In this document: positions 11,880 through 22,585 of the stretch, piece after piece
Position numbering within the stretch: the stretch's first letter is position 1
How the letters are laid out: each line of letters starts with the position of its first letter
Source: Populus alba
Lineage: Eukaryota; Streptophyta; Magnoliopsida; Malpighiales; Salicaceae
Direction: 5' to 3'
Assembly: GCF_005239225.2 (NCBI RefSeq)
Contig: NC_133301.1
Coordinates: 15,624,318-15,688,317 of the forward strand
DNA length: 64,000 bases
The notes under the pieces: generated by a model
The model's database searches: none
Told to the model about the DNA's origin: nothing
What the model saw: only the letters and a program-made list of their open reading frames with translations
Position numbers and translations under genes: made by a program

Positions 11880-12351
11880 TAATTAAGCAAGCTCTTAATT
11901 ATTTCAAAACACAACATGTAATTCGGTAATTCTACAAATTAAGTTTTAACAATTTTCAAACAAATACAATCTTACAAAATCTAAAACAAACCATAACAAG
12001 TATAAAATTATACATTCATATACTACAAGTTTGTTTGAGAAATAACAATAAAACATGTACATCTACTAAAAAAAAAAATACATATACTAAAAAAACAGTA
12101 AAATTAACATTTAAATGTTAAAATTTTAAAAGATAGAATTACTTACAAAAAATGATAAAATCCATCGGTAAATCAGAACACGGATGCTGTGAGCACAAAA
12201 CAAATACAACTTGTTGTGCTGAGATGAGGAAGATTTTTGTTTTGGGGCGAGGGGGGGGGGCTGGTTATTTTGCAGATGGGGAGGGTTAGGATTAGGAAGA
12301 AGAAGGAGAAATGGGGGAGGAGAGTGTCGGCAGAGTGGCCATATATTCACT
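11880..12351 (-). other. TNP2 leader region
   Basis: A non-coding AT-rich segment (11880-12160) is followed by a G- and GA-rich stretch (12230-12330). The same sequence occurs in copy 1 at 1338-1800. It probably holds the 5' leader or first intron of TNP2. No protein signal. Confidence 0.5.
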
Positions 12352-12730
12352 TTTGCCGACGGACTTACCGACGGTTTTTATTCCGTCGGTGACTCCGTCG
12401 GCAAAACCGTCGGTAATTCTGACGGGAAATCGACACGTCACTGCACGAACCTGCTATTCAAATCCCTCGGTGATTCCGTCGGTATTTTTAACGGTGCACC
12501 GGTCACGTCACCGGTACGGATCTGGCATTTCAAATCCGTTGGTGATTCCGTTGGTATTTTTTGACGGTGAACAGGTCCCATCACGCGTACGGGCCCCAGT
12601 TTTTAATTCCGTCGGTAATTACCGACCTAATTACCGACGAATATTGTCCGTCGGTGATTTCGACCGAAAAATACCGACAAAAAAAATTCCGTCGGTATGT
12701 CCGTTGGTATTTAGCGAATTTCTGGTAGTG
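12352..12730. repeat. CACTA right subterminal repeat region (copy 2)
   Basis: Many CCGTCGGT/ACCGACGG motifs run up to the terminus GGTAGTG at 12724-12730. It sits at the promoter side of TNP2. Compared with copy 1 it lacks a stretch matching about 2060-2150. Confidence 0.88.
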
Positions 12731-14167
12731 AATAAACTCTAAAGAGTGCAATTATTTTATTTTATAATGGATTAATTAATCAATTAATTATACCATTTTA
12801 TGTCAATCCTTAGGGATATATGGTACTAATAAAAATAAATATCCATAATAAACTCAAGTTTAATTATTTTTTCTCTTTCGAACTTTATTTATAATAAACA
12901 AAAAAAATACTAGAAGATGGGCTTAAATAAGAATTTTTTTTATATACATGAAACCATTAGCATTCCATCAAATATTGTCTAATCCATCCTTTGGTTTCTT
13001 ATAATTAAAACAAGTGACAAAAAAAGTTGGATTTCTTGTTTTACAATACAGCAAAGAAGTTGTAACAAAAAAAATTATAAAAAAGGGTAGAATATTTTTT
13101 TTTTTTGGTAATAATTGAAAGTTTTATTAAAAAAATAGCTACTAAAATTTTAACCTAACTTATATTAGATGAACAAATAGAGAAAAGAAAACAAAAAAGA
13201 GTAAAGTATAAAAATTGCTGCATGAAACAGGAAGCGCAACAATTAGAGGAAAAAAACATAAGAAACCAACTCTTTTTTATGAACTTTTTATATATTAAGC
13301 TCTAAAGAATTGGAATCAAGTTTCAGTTATAAAACAATATTTTGACGGATCATGAAAAAACAAATTTGATTAAGAACAAGGTTATTAAAAATAATATCAG
13401 CCAAAGAATATGCTTGCCTTTAAAAAGGGTAGAATATTAAGAAGTAAAATACTACAATTTTATTATATAATTGGTAAAACCTATAATTTTGCTCACTAAT
13501 TAAACAATCAATAAAGAACCTAATCATGGAAGAGAAATCTATATATGAATACCAATCTTTGTCGTCTATGAAAATACGTCATTCTATACCTAGAGTGAGA
13601 GAGATACCCTGTTACGTTTATATATATATATATGCCCCTCCTGCAATATTTGAAAAGGTATTAATAGAGAACTTTTTAAGGGAACCCTCAATTGGGTATG
13701 TTTAATTAGGGTTTTAAAAAAAAATTGAAGTGTAGGATTAGATTATGAAAAAAAGTGGATAAAGATATTTATTCTTTATTTTTCTCTTTTTAATTTTTTA
13801 AAATTCTCCAGCTAGCTCTCTACTGACACTCACTATTTTTTTTTTTCTTCATGTTTTTTGGGTACTCGAACAAAAATAAAATATGAAAAAAAAAATGATA
13901 AACCTATCAAAAGTTTTGAGAAATAGGTAAATAAATAGTTCGATTTAATTTGTGGTAACTTTTCTAAGCATAGCTGTTTGCTTTTAAAAGGAAATTGTTT
14001 AGTCCCATACGATAATAAAAACAGTTTTAAAAGAGTTTTGTTTTATTTTCTCTTGTTATAATAATAGATAAATTAATCAAGTTCCAATACCATGTAATTA
14101 ATTATAGTACTTAAAATCATATTAATTTTACATAAAATCTTAATTTATCAAGATGGAGAGTCAAATT
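12731..14167. other. AT-rich intergenic DNA, no gene seen
   Basis: It begins with the AAT target duplication of the CACTA element. It contains poly-A/T tracts and a short TA run near 13619. No open frame of note, no splice-bounded coding signal and no similarity to the rest of the window were noticed. Confidence 0.6.
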
Positions 14168-15290
14168 AAAATATGGATCAAATCAGGACTTTTTTTTTTT
14201 TGTCAATTTATGACAGAAATAATTTTTTATGACTTAATAAGGCATGTAATTTACTAAAATCTCATTTTTTATATTTAAGTTTCAGTTAAATTTATTAGAT
14301 TTTTCTTGGTTAATTAGAAACGACAATAAATTCATCAAACATGAACCAATTATGAATTAGACTTCTCTCAGCTGCTAAGTTATAACTATTTTAAAAATTT
14401 AGCCAATTTTTGTATTTGGTTAGTGCATTTTAGAATAGAAAAAAAATAGATACAAAAAAAATATAAATATATTTAATTGGAAGGACAAAGACAATTATAT
14501 AAAATAAATATATTACTATGATAATCTTAAAATAAATTTATATCATTTCAAAACAGAATGTAAAAAAAGAAGAAGATATGTTTCTTGTCTTTATCTTTTT
14601 TGTCTTAAAACAATAACAAAACCTATATTAAAATCAACATTGCTCCATTATGAACAAATCAAATAATAATAATAATGCCCACAAGTCTTTGATGTACCCT
14701 ACCCATTCATATGTTTCAATTTATCAAGTAATATTTTTTCTCTCCTGAAATTAATAGATTTGAAACCCACTAGCTACTTGAATAATTGCTCACAAACTAG
14801 CACAACAAGACGTGTCATAGGACAAAACTATGCTAGTTTTAATAATGAAGTACCTGTCGTTGTAAAAAGAGTACGTACTACCTTGTGAGAAAGCTATACA
14901 TTCACACAATCTGTTTTCTATGTGTATGATTATGCATCCTCTATAGGCTATAGCGACTTATCCCAAATAATGTCATGTATTTTATTTCAGTCTATGATCA
15001 ACGTAATCATTATCCCACAGTTAAAAGCTACTTAATTCTCTTTTCTTTATTTTATTCTCCCTCATAATCTTGGATGATGTTAGATTTTGATACATAGGAA
15101 CCATTAACTTCACCAAAGATAAATTAACTGTGTTATTTAATCTTTAAATTACGTTAACTATTATTTCATGAAGTTTTTTCTACAATTAAAAATATGTATA
15201 GAAAGTTTGAAGTTAATTTGGTTGAGCAAACCCAAACAGAGATGACCAAAATTTTAAAAACAAATTACTTCAAATTAATTATTATTTTTG

Positions 15291-15420
15291 TGTTTAGATC
15301 GATTTGATATGCTGATATCAAAATAATTTTTTAAAAAATAAAAAAAATATTATTTTAATGCATTTTTGAGCGAAAAATACTTTGAAAAGCAATCACTACC
15401 ACACTCTCAAACACCTCCTA
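15291..15420. repeat. Dispersed 130-bp repeat, copy in unit A
   Basis: It runs from TTTAGATCGATTTGATAT to CACTCTCAAACACCTCC. Related copies occur at 31976-32100 (unit B) and, outside the duplication, at 49448-49582. It has the look of a MITE or SINE-like repeat common in Salicaceae, an impression from memory. No clear terminal inverted repeats or target duplication could be fixed. Confidence 0.5.
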
Positions 15421-16254
15421 AACTTGGTTTAATTTATCCATGACCCGTTTCAAGACACGAATTACGAGTTGAGTAGCTCAACCCATATTGATTCGGTTCA
15501 ATTTAAAATAACATCGCTTTAAATTTGTTTTTTAAAGTTAAAATAATGTTGTTTTGACTTTTATAAAAAAATCAAACTGAGTTTTGTCCATAATAATTAG
15601 GTTGCAAATTGATCCATTAGGTGTGACGGAGTCAATTCTCACCGGCTCACATTCACTAAGTAATTAAGATAATAATTAAATTATAAATAATCCTTGGAAT
15701 CAAAAAGTCTGAGCTTAATTTAACTTTATTGATGAAGGCTTTGCCAATTCGTTTGATCATGATTGAATTCCAACATAATCCCGTGTGGAAACCGCGTAAC
15801 TATAGAGATCACAATATTTTATCTGAATTATTGTGTTTATTTATTTCTTTGAGAATTGAATGTTATACTCTATTATTAAGGGTTTTTATAATGAAATTAT
15901 TTCAGTCAAAAAATGGTTGGTCTTGTATATTACTTGGCTTTGATTTATACATTTATATGTAATATTAGTAAAGAGGTAGATGCATGCTGCCCATGTCGTG
16001 CTCTCACATGGCGATCACCATGTGTTAGTTGCCTTCAATTAACACTTCTCTTCTTTTTCTAGGCTGTTTTCTTTTGACTTTTTTTTTTTTTTTCTTGTGA
16101 TGAAATTCAACCGGGAGAAACTTTATATTTATAATTATTTATATTTGTAGAGTATAGAAGATAGAGGAGAGAGGAGAGAGAGCATGTGATAACTAAAATT
16201 ATAAAGAGGTTAAAATTGTTTCTTATACTCACTCCTCCTCTGGTGGCAAACCTT

Positions 16255-16570
16255 TCTGGGGCAATCGACATGAAAACAGGCAAATCGGCAACAACAGATA
16301 CCACGCAGATGATACATGTCGTTTTTGCTATGGACCACCAGCTTTATATATCCTCCTCTCTTCCAACTAGCTCCTCCTGCCAATTACATGTCTACCTTAG
16401 AAAATTCACAAGCATGGTATCCTGTGTTATGGTATCCTGACACAGTGGCGACCAAACACATCACTCCCGACCTGGCCAGCCTGAGTATTTCAGGTGATTC
16501 CTAGGAGGCAAAGGACATCTATGGTGATTCCGTAGATCACAACTATTGCCAACCATATACTTGCAGCATT
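16255..16570 (+). mobile_element. Ty1/copia polyprotein relic (unit A)
   Basis: The plus strand reads WYPDTVATKHITPDLASLSI (about 16431-16492). This matches the copia protease region consensus WYxDSGATxHxTxDL, with the catalytic D-S/T-G motif changed to DTV. Zinc-knuckle-like residues lie just upstream; a CQIC-coding stretch is preserved only in unit B. The frame is broken and no LTRs were identified around it. It is also present in unit B, so it predates the duplication. Confidence 0.6.
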
Positions 16571-16900
16571 TGAGCTCCTGCATTTGGCATTCCAAACATG
16601 CCCTAGAGATGAGTGGATGCTCTTCTTGGGATAATAGACTAGATTCTGTCAACGAGCTCTGACAGAATATTGCAGAAGTGAACCCCACCTAAGATAGTGG
16701 AAAATTCCTATCTATTCTTCCACCAAATTAAATCATTTGAGATCCAATACTATTTTAATGCTAAGCATTGCCTAATTATACTTGCCCTTTATGCCTTGGG
16801 CTGAAGGCTTATGATCAGGATCTGATCACCTCGAAACCCTCCTACATCAGAAGATCGCCATTATCTTCATGAGAAAACCTATAGACGAAACAGATAATGG

Positions 16901-17645
16901 TGTTGGGTATACGATCAAAGTCCCACATTGGTTAGAAGTGGGGAGGATCATAGGTATATAAGGATGGACAAATATCTCCATTGGTATGAGGCCTTTTGGG
17001 TATAGTCCAAGAGCAAATCCATGAGGGCTTAGGCCCAAAGTGGACAATATCATACCAATATGGAGATAGGTGGTGTTCATAGTCCCTACAAGTGATATCA
17101 GAGACATGCCCCAGAGTTAGCCATGGTGGATGAATCCTCGGAATGCCGAACGAAAGGTGGTGGGCCCTAATTAGATCATGATGTAATTCGTGGATCAGCT
17201 CTATTGAATAGGCGGTGTGCTCCAGATGCTTAATAGACGTGTCCTGACCCCAACACGGTGAAGAGGAGTTGATCTAGAAAGAGCAAACTCTCAAATCAGG
17301 TAGTGCTCTCCAGATGCTTCATGGACGTGTCTTGACCCCAACACGGTGAAGTAGAGAATGAAGAATCCTGGTTGGTAGAGAGTGGACGGATGAATGATCG
17401 TTTGAGGGGAGGCTCGGTGGTCCTTTGTTCGAGGGGAGGATTGTTGGGTATACGACCAAAGTCCCACATTGGTTAGAAGTGGGGAGGATCATGGGTATAT
17501 AAGGATGGACAAATATCTTCATTGGTACGAGGCCTTTTGGGTATAGCCCTTTGGGTATAGCCCAAGAGCAAATCCATGGGGGCTTAGGTCCAAAGTGGAC
17601 AATATCATACCAATGTGGAGATAGGTCGTGTCCATAGTCCCTATA
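16901..17645 (+). mobile_element. TRIM (miniature LTR retrotransposon), complete
   Basis: The left LTR is 16901-17090 (190 bp, TGTTGGGTAT...CCCTACA). The right LTR is 17442-17645 (204 bp, same start, with an extra 15-bp duplicated TTTGGGTATAGCCC stretch). Directly after the left LTR is TGATATCAGAGACATG, a primer-binding site like those complementary to initiator Met-tRNA. A purine tract (GAGGGGAGGA, 17431-17440) precedes the right LTR. The 5-bp target duplication AATGG lies at 16896-16900 and 17646-17650. The interior (351 bp) codes for nothing and has two copies of a GATGCTTMATRGACGTGTC-type block (about 17216 and 17302). Unit B has the empty site with a single AATGG near 33533. Confidence 0.95.
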
Positions 17646-17966
17646 AATGGAACATTAATCGGAAGTAGACAGAGCTCGTGGATGCGTGATAGTTTAATGC
17701 CTTTTATCTGCAAATTTGTGAAACTAGGAAATAAAAGGAAAAAAGAAGAAGAATGAACAAGTCCAAAAGTCCAACGTTGTATTGATATCATTTGTTACAT
17801 AACATTTATTCTGTGATTGATATGATTGTGCTCCTAGTTGTAGATAATCAGACGCATTATTACAATTTAATTTGAGCTACCTCCACGGTTCCTCAAAAGA
17901 ATGACAGAATGTGGCTTAGCCACCAAAAGGAGAGTATCGTAAGCTTTGATTATAAAAATGATGTCA

Positions 17967-18574
17967 TCATCTGCCTCCTCGTGTTGCAGTTGGGAGAGGT
18001 TGAACTGCAGCTAGAGGGTTCACTTGATATGAGAATGCAAGCTGCCACAGGTCTGCTATAGCCTTCTCTGCAGCTGAATAGATATATAGAAAGGTGCAAG
18101 CTGCCACAGGTCTGCTATAGCCTTCTCTGCAGCTGAATAGATATATAGAAAGGGAAATTGTTATAACCACTCGAGCGTTCCCAAACTTCAAAGTGAATGA
18201 CCGGAACCATCAAAAACATGGATCCACATGCAAAATTGCTTGTTTTGTACTAACCTCCTCAATAGGTAGCTAGGAAATTGTTTTCTAAGTCTTTTGGAGA
18301 TCCGATCCCTCCATAACATTTATATCTTTTGACGGAGAATAATGAGCTTCATGGTTATTTTCTTGCAAAACTGAGGAGAGCTGTGATGAATTGAATGTTT
18401 TGAGAGGATAAATTTATAAGATACCTCCCATCACATCCTTCCTGGGCATCAACATCTGCTTCTGCAGCTACTAGAACATGGTATTTTCCATCCACTAAAC
18501 TCCAGTTGCAGAGGAAACCCTCAAGAAACTCTCTGACACCTGAAGATGAACCTCCTGATCTCTGAAGACATGCC
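17967..18574 (-). pseudogene. APEM9-like peroxisome biogenesis gene fragment (unit A), tentative
   Basis: Two minus-strand exon remnants. The first (about 18423-18574, after an acceptor CAG) reads SGVREFLEGFLCNWSLVDGK and continues VLVAAEADVDAQEGCDGR. The last (17967-18073) reads AIADLWQLAFSYQVNPLAAV and ends ATRGGR-stop. I recognise this, from memory only, as resembling plant APEM9, the peroxisomal membrane anchor for PEX1-PEX6. The exon between them is deleted relative to unit B, so no product is expected. A 59-bp tandem duplication (18036-18153) copies the acceptor and start of the last exon. An unrelated TPR-like or uncharacterised protein is the alternative. Confidence 0.45.
18036..18153. 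repeat. Tandem duplication, 2 x 59 bp
   Basis: Two copies beginning TGCAAGCTGCCACAGG at 18036 and 18095, each running to the TAGATATATAGAAAGG stretch. Unit B has a single copy (from about 33922), so the duplication arose in unit A or was lost from B. It doubles the 3' splice acceptor of the APEM9-like last exon. Confidence 0.9.
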
Positions 18575-19275
18575 CTGACAAATAAAAACTAATTCAAAGT
18601 TACATCCATCCACCGCAAAATATAGAAATGCCTTTGACCTAGCCATGTTCAAAGCTTATAAATAAGCTAGTGGAAGATACTAAGGGTTCAATACAAATTA
18701 GTTTCTTTCTGATAATCATTCTAATTAACCTATCAGAATGTTACACAAAGTTCACTAGTTACCTTCTCCACAGCAAAGCTACACCATCATTACCGGAATA
18801 CTATATCTTCAGTGCCAAAATATAAAATTGTAATTTTTGATATTTTTTATTTTCTTATTTTAAAAATAAATTTTAAAAATAAAATATATATTATTTAGAT
18901 GTATTTACCAATGAAAAAAGATATATTAAACAATTAGCGCAATAAATTTAAAAAATTGACAGATTAACATACTATTTCACCAAATCTTTTTTAATTTATG
19001 TCAATTCGTTAATTTTTTTTTACTGTTCTAATTTTACAAAAAAATAAAATTATTAAAAAATATTTTAAAAAATAACTTCTATCAATTATCTAAATAAAAA
19101 ATATGCTTTTAAAAATAATAAATATACCTCCGCTATTTCATTTAAGTAATATTTTTTACAGTTTAATTATGTTTTTAAAAAAATCTGAATTTTATTATTT
19201 TAAATTATATTTTTTTATATCTTTATATTTTAAATTATTTTGATATTCTAGATTAAAAAAATAATATATATAAAA
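18575..19275. other. AT-rich gap replacing the RPN13 leader in unit A
   Basis: Up to about 18915 it matches unit B (34707-35085). From there to 19275 it is AT-rich and unlike B, whose matching position carries the RPN13 upstream region and a leader exon. No gene. Confidence 0.5.
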
Positions 19276-21986
19276 ATGGGTTCTTCATCAGCTCAAGATA
19301 TTCCAGCAATGCAAGTAAATCAAATCACCTTTAAAATTGTGGGTTTAGCTTAAAATCTTTGTTTCTTATTAATTAGAGCCTGTGATTGCTTTTTTGGATG
19401 TACAAGTATGTTTTTCTTGATGGGGTTATGTTATGGTGTTGTGGTTGTTTTGATGGTAGGAAATTGTGTTGGAGTTTCGTGCTGGTAAAATGGTTTTCTT
19501 TGGAAAAAAGGTTGTTCCTGATTCTCAAAAAGGACTTGTTCGCATTGGAAGGGTAACTTGGTGTCTTTTGGTTTTTTTGTGTTATATAGAGTTCGTGCCC
19601 GTGTAAAGATTTTTAGTTACTTCTGCTGTTTTGGTTTATCTCAAGTACTAGATAGTGTGTTTCTAGAATCTTGTTTCCTGTTTGAAGTCGAAATTTTTGA
19701 AATGTTCCAGGTTGATGATGGCTTGCTTCATTTCTAGTGGCTTGATAGGAATTTGAATGCTCTGGAAGATGTATACTAGTTATTATTATGTTTTTTTAGC
19801 CTGGGGATTTTGTTTCTCTCTTCCAACATTGGTTTTTATTTCCTTTTCTGTTCTTTGTTTTGTTAATATTCTTTTGAGGTGAGAACTTGGTAGCTTTTTC
19901 TTGACGTGTTGATTGACAGGATCATATTATTTTTTTCTAAAGAGGCAGTTTTTTAGAAGGTACACTTTTCTCTCTTAGTTTTTTCTTAGATGGGAGATAT
20001 TTGACTCTAATAATTGATTGTAATATCATAGATTCATAATTCTTTGGGTTATTCAGGTTAATCAAGCTTTGGGAAGAGTATACATCTTGAAATTCAATAC
20101 AGATGATCGAAAGTCTTTATTTGGATGCAGGTCAGGTTCATTTTCTGTGTTTTTCACTCTCTTACGTGTAACATTGACTCAGCTGTTAGTTGTATGATTT
20201 TGGAAAATTGTGTAACATGTTTGCAGGAGCCAAAAGCTAAAGATGATTCTCAATTGTGTAGCTCTGTCAACTATTATATTAATCATCCATTTGGTAAATA
20301 CTTTTGTGTTTTGAGTCCTTTGTTAGCCATGCTACTCTTCATTATTTTGTTCCTAATCATCTTGGCTTATATTTAAATGCAAAGTTTAATCTTTTGTCGT
20401 TTAAGATTAGACTTTGCATTTAATGCAAACAATTTGGTGTAGTTGATAAATCACTTTTGCTAATTTCACATCAGAAAGTTGTATAATTGCTTTATGGTCA
20501 TCTCTCTCACAGAGGTTTTTTTTTTTTTTTTTTTTTTAAAAAAAAATCTTGCAATATCTGCATTTATCTCCTCTCATCTCCACATTTTCATAAAGAAAAC
20601 CTCTATTTCACATAAAGATCATATTAGACTAATTGGATTTCCTGCTTTCTACTTCATGTTTATTTATTTTAGTTACACACTCCGTATGTGTGAATTGGTC
20701 TTCCTAAAATTTTACTAACCAGTTTTACACCTTCAAACTAATGACCTGGCATATCACTTCAGCACTTATTCAAGAGTGAAGGTTTTCCATCAGCAACGTC
20801 GCTGCTTTATCTTGTTGTCAGGCAGAGTTCCTTGATGAAGAAGAGCCTGATGCTTCTACTCCTTTCCAAGTTTTTGAAGACATGCTTGAAGATAGTATCT
20901 CATCAAGGTATATTTATTATAACAAAGAAGCATACTCAAAGATGATACTTCAACTCTAAGAGTTGATATAGCAAGTAAGAGTAAGGATACAGAGATAAGT
21001 AATTTTCTGTTCTTTGAGACTAAGAGTCAGTGGAATAGAATGAGCCTCCCTTCTCTCCTTCTGGTCAATCATCTTGGAGAACCTATGTTCTTGCCTTGAT
21101 AAAGACTCCTATCTTAGTTATTCGAGAAATATCAAGAAATTTTCCAAAATCATTTCTTGACAAAAACATCTCACCTACCTTAGCCCTTGTCAAATCCTTC
21201 ATCCCCTTATGCCCTTGCACAGACTTCCGCGGGGTAAATTCTAAAAATTGGGGCATCTTTTATATGGAAATTTAGAATCATAACTTGGTGTTTGTCTATG
21301 TATATACATGTTTAAGTTTTGTGATTCATTGTAAAATAACTTCAAAAAGGTTAAGGAGCACTTTTATTACCAAAAAGAAATGGTCTGGTATATATCACGT
21401 GGCCATTTTCTTTTATTCTGATGAGATATTTGCTCATCACTCAGGAATGGAAACTTAATTGTCCCAGACCATGGTGCAGAAGTAATGAGTGATGTATAAC
21501 CTCTTCATCAGGACCAATGAAATTGGAAGACTTGCAAAGAATCCTGAGTAATATTGGTGCGGAGGTATGCTCTGCTCAGATAGTGCAATTGACCATATCC
21601 TTGTTTGCTGTACTTAGGGTGGCCCTCGTGATGTGATGATACATGTTGCAGGTAGTTCGGGTGATCCAGATGAAGGTAATTATTAATGCTTATTGTATAC
21701 GTACTGTAAGACGGTCTTATGTTTGGGATTTCCTGTGTGTTTTACATCGGTGCATTCTGAGGTAATTATGAGGTTGCAGGGTCACTGAACTCCAGAGGAT
21801 ATTTCAGACTTGTTGCAGAGTCGTCCTTTCCGTCAGCAAGTGGATTCTTTTACTTATGTAAGAAATGCGAGGTTTAACTCTTCTTTTTGTTTGAAGGTTC
21901 TCTGAACTGGACAAATAGATTTGTCTCAATTTGAGATCAACCCCAGTAAATGTGAGTGGTCTGTGGCTCCAGAACCTGTAGCTTAG
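19276..21986 (+). pseudogene. RPN13: RPN13 (26S proteasome ubiquitin receptor) pseudogene, unit A
   Basis: Introns are kept. Exons: 19276-19314 (MGSSSAQDIPAMQ), 19460-19552 ([20 protein letters not shown]), 19711-19770, 19920-19959, 20057-20130 (VNQALGRVYILKFNTDDRK), 20227-20293, 20826-20907, 21445-21564, 21652-21675, 21780-21857, 21897-21986. The N-terminal part is the Pru ubiquitin/RPN2-binding domain and the C-terminal part the DEUBAD region that binds UCH37. Lesions: TAG at 19735-19737 (HFQWLDR read as HF-stop-WLDR), stops in exon 4, a missing base before the end of exon 5, a 2-bp insertion near 21493, TGA for Trp in exon 10 (GHWTPED) and TGA near 21903. The exons for the LPLEQRL-type segment are absent. 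Intron retention rules out a processed pseudogene. Confidence 0.88.
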
Positions 21987-22585
21987 CAATGGTTCTTAAA
22001 TACATGGTATTCTCCGTAGCAAATCATTTACTGATATTCATCAGCGTTAACTAAAGTCTTTAGTTAATTCTTTCTTGGGAAATTCTGATTATAGAACCCT
22101 GTTCGGACTAACCTGAAGGTCCTGAACAGCCTCTTCCTCAGCAATCCTGGCTTATCTTGATCTGCCCAATACTGGTTTGGGCATACATCTATGTATATTT
22201 TTTGGAGTTTCAAGAAGCCACGCTCTATGTAGGCATGCAAAGAATTTCCCAAACCAAATCATAATCAAAATCGATCCCTTTTAGTAATCTATTTTATTTA
22301 AACATACAGTCTGCCAAACCCAATCCAGAATACAAAGACATCCTCTTATTAATTCACGTAGAAACTAGGAAAACTCATGATGCTATAAATAATGTACAAA
22401 AACAAAAACAAAACATCGAGAATATAGTTCATTATTATATTCTTAGAGCAATCGGTGAAGAAACTTCATTATTACATGTCACACAAAAGCTAAAAACAAA
22501 AACAAAACAGAAATAAAAGGCAATATAACATTGCATTTAAACTTGTTTAAATCTTAAAAATAGAATACACAACGAAGCACCAAGG

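Larger units (their letters stand above)
2488..12730 (-). mobile_element. CACTA (En/Spm-type) transposon, copy 2, complete ends
   Basis: The left end begins CACTACAAGATTTCACAG at 2488. The right end, read from 12730 on the minus strand, begins CACTACCAGAAATTCG. The triplet AAT flanks both ends (2485-2487 and 12731-12733), the 3-bp target duplication expected of CACTA elements. The length is 10,243 bp. Both genes are on the minus strand: TNP2 (8084-11879) is nearer the right end and Transposase_24 (3081-4809) nearer the left. Each gene lies downstream of a block of subterminal-type repeats (12352-12730 and 7185-7890). Both genes carry stop codons, so the copy is structurally full-length but should need transposase supplied from elsewhere. 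Confidence 0.93.

Noticed and set aside
16847..17791. Minus-strand frames encoding repeated MSLISLVGTMNTTYLHIGMI-like peptides
   Set aside because: They are translations of the TRIM LTRs, which is why they occur twice.
22064..22252. Minus-strand 62-codon frame downstream of RPN13 copy A
   Set aside because: Lies in the former RPN13 3' region and is not kept in unit B.
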